A stretch of DNA of 64,000 bases from Acidobacteriota bacterium (GTDB taxonomy: Bacteria > Acidobacteriota > Thermoanaerobaculia > UBA5066), in the NCBI GenBank assembly GCA_016716715.1, contig JADJVE010000009.1:124001-188000 (forward strand), read 5' to 3'. The notes beneath the pieces were generated by a model, which saw only the letters and a list, made by a program, of their open reading frames with translations, had not been told where the DNA came from and made no database searches. Positions 62,906-64,000 of the stretch are shown here, piece after piece. Within the stretch, counting starts at the first letter, position 1, and each line of letters starts with the position of its first letter. Position numbers and translations under genes: made by a program.

Positions 62906-64000
62906 GGGAAAGCCACCCCGAGGGCCGCCGCCACCGCGATCCCGGAATTGAGGCCGTCCTCGTGAAAGCCGTTCCCGAAGTACGCGCCGGCGAAGTAGGT
63001 GCGCCGCGTCCCGGAGAGGCGCGGAAGCTCGGCCTGCGTCGCGAGGCTCTTCGTCGTGTAGACGGGATGGGTGTAGAGCATGCTCGCGATCCGCGCGCCT
63101 TCGGCCACGCGGCGCGCGGGGTTCAGGGTCACGAGGTACTTTCCGGGGCCCGGCACGCCCTGGAGCCGGTTCAGGTCGTACGTCACCGTGGCCCGCTGCC
63201 CGGGCTCCCGGCAGTCGGCGAGACGGTAGTTCCACGAGGCCCGCGCCTTCTCCCGCGAGGGCAGGAACGACGCGTCCGAATGCAGGACCGTGTCGTTCGC
63301 CGAGTACGTCCACGCGCCGAGGAGGCGCGTCTCGTCGTCCGAGGGATCGGCCAGCAGGGCGATGGCCTCGTCCGCGTGCGTGGCGACGACGGCGGCGTCG
63401 AACCGCTGCGTCCCTCCGTCCGTGAAGCGCAGCGTCACGCCCGACGCGTCGCGGGAAAGGGATCGCACCGGCGTCGCGAGATGCAACCGCTCGCGGAAGG
63501 GAGCCGTGAGCGCCGCCACGTACCGGCGGCTGCCGCCCGTGACCGTTCTCCATCGGTATTGCGTCGTGACGCCGAGGAAGCCGTGGTTCCGGAAGAAACG
63601 CACGAGGAGGCCCGCCGGAAACTCCTCGATGCCGAGCGTTCCGGACGACCACACGGCCGCCGCCATGGGCGCGAGGTAGTGCCGCTTCATCGCGTCGCCG
63701 TAGCGGCCCTCGCGCAGAAAGGCCCCCAGCGTGATCCGGTCGGCGTCCCCGCGGTCGAGGAGGCGCGGGGCCTCGCGGTTGAACCGGGCGATGTCCCGGA
63801 GCATTCCGAGGAAGGACGGCGAGACGAGGTTCGAAGGCTGCGCGAAGACGCCCGAGAGGCCCGTGCCGCACCACTCGAGGCCGCAGGCCTCGCAGCGGAC
63901 CGAGAACGACATGTCGCTCTCGTGGTGCGGCGTGCCGAGAGCCTCGAACAGCCGGCAGAGGTTCGGATACGTCTCGCGGTTGAACACGAGGAAGCCGGTG
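62902..64000 (-). CDS. FAD-dependent amine-oxidase-like oxidoreductase (5' partial)
   Basis: 366 residues visible; the frame runs off the right edge, so the N-terminal FAD-binding Rossmann motif is outside. Visible parts fit the NAD/FAD-binding amine-oxidoreductase family that accompanies CFA genes: TGFLVFNRETYPNLCRLFEALG, YLAPMAAAVWSSG, VVATHADEAIALL, and FAGAYFGNGFHEDGLNSG at the C-terminus, which closes the FAD site. First visible gene of the lipid operon. Members include a furan-fatty-acid oxidoreductase in Rhodobacter; exact reaction here unknown. Confidence 0.9.
   Translation of the reverse strand, partial: TGFLVFNRETYPNLCRLFEALGTPHHESDMSFSVRCEACGLEWCGTGLSGVFAQPSNLVSPSFLGMLRDIARFNREAPRLLDRGDADRITLGAFLREGRYGDAMKRHYLAPMAAAVWSSGTLGIEEFPAGLLVRFFRNHGFLGVTTQYRWRTVTGGSRRYVAALTAPFRERLHLATPVRSLSRDASGVTLRFTDGGTQRFDAAVVATHADEAIALLADPSDDETRLLGAWTYSANDTVLHSDASFLPSREKARASWNYRLADCREPGQRATVTYDLNRLQGVPGPGKYLVTLNPARRVAEGARIASMLYTHPVYTTKSLATQAELPRLSGTRRTYFAGAYFGNGFHEDGLNSGIAVAAALGVAFP

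Overview
The window is GC-rich (visibly close to 70 percent), almost fully coding, and from a Gram-negative bacterium: it has an Mla lipid-transport operon, several outer-membrane beta-barrels, FadL-type and SdrD-type surface proteins and many signal peptides. Two Ser/Thr kinases, an FHA-RDD protein, Pro/Thr 'TPTPTP' linkers, a seven-repeat Vgb-like propeller with an extra C-terminal domain and many lineage-specific secreted proteins fit an uncultured member of the Acidobacteriota (Thermoanaerobaculia/Holophagae side). This is inference from gene content; no rRNA or tRNA is present to confirm it. No gene-free stretch exceeds 300 bases; the largest gaps are 28396-28629 and 51722-51894.

Layout. 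1-10.8 kb: uvrA (5' cut), FHA-RDD protein, a TPR-like secreted protein, a 1021-residue secreted protein, a Ser/Thr kinase overlapping a FadL-like porin. 10.8-15.2 kb, minus strand: degenerate GGDEF protein, UDP-sugar genes ugd and UDP-glucuronate decarboxylase, zinc alcohol dehydrogenase. 15.2-20.0 kb: five consecutive secreted proteins. 20.1-24.5 kb: translationally coupled operon of a TPR-CHAT protease, an ECF sigma factor and a putative anti-sigma factor. 24.5-28.4 kb: mlaE-mlaF-mlaD-epimerase. 28.6-36.6 kb: secreted protein, PlsC acyltransferase, DASS transporter, Mrp ATPase, two small secreted proteins, a PuuD-like membrane protein, gamma-glutamyltransferase. 36.7-42.1 kb: repeat-rich SdrD-B protein, serine hydrolase, M13 peptidase.

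42.2-53.2 kb is the most striking part. A cytochrome c maturation set on the minus strand (ccmA-ccmB ... ccmC-ccmD-ccmE-ccmF) is split by a 1528-residue c-type cytochrome with 60 CXXCH motifs (manual count) and a translationally coupled outer-membrane beta-barrel. CcmE carries Cys in place of the heme-binding His (CXXXY) and no ccmG or ccmH is present, matching the minimal Ccm variant. This reads as one locus that makes, matures and places a giant multiheme electron conduit. Upstream of the cytochrome is an array of TTGAGA/TCTCAA repeats that could be an operator.

53.2-64 kb: DUF374 acyltransferase, Ser/Thr dehydratase-like PLP enzyme, small beta-barrel, a membrane TPR protein with a C-terminal kinase, then a tightly overlapping minus-strand lipid-modification operon (FAD oxidoreductase, DUF1365, CFA synthase, DUF1295, CFA-like methyltransferase) ending in an ECF sigma factor.

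Two features cut across the window. Many genes have a TA-[GAT]-[AG]-A-T hexamer only 6-8 bases before a GTG or ATG start, which suggests widespread leaderless transcription. Four genes are broken by single-base shifts, three of them at G/C runs, which looks more like residual sequencing error than decay.
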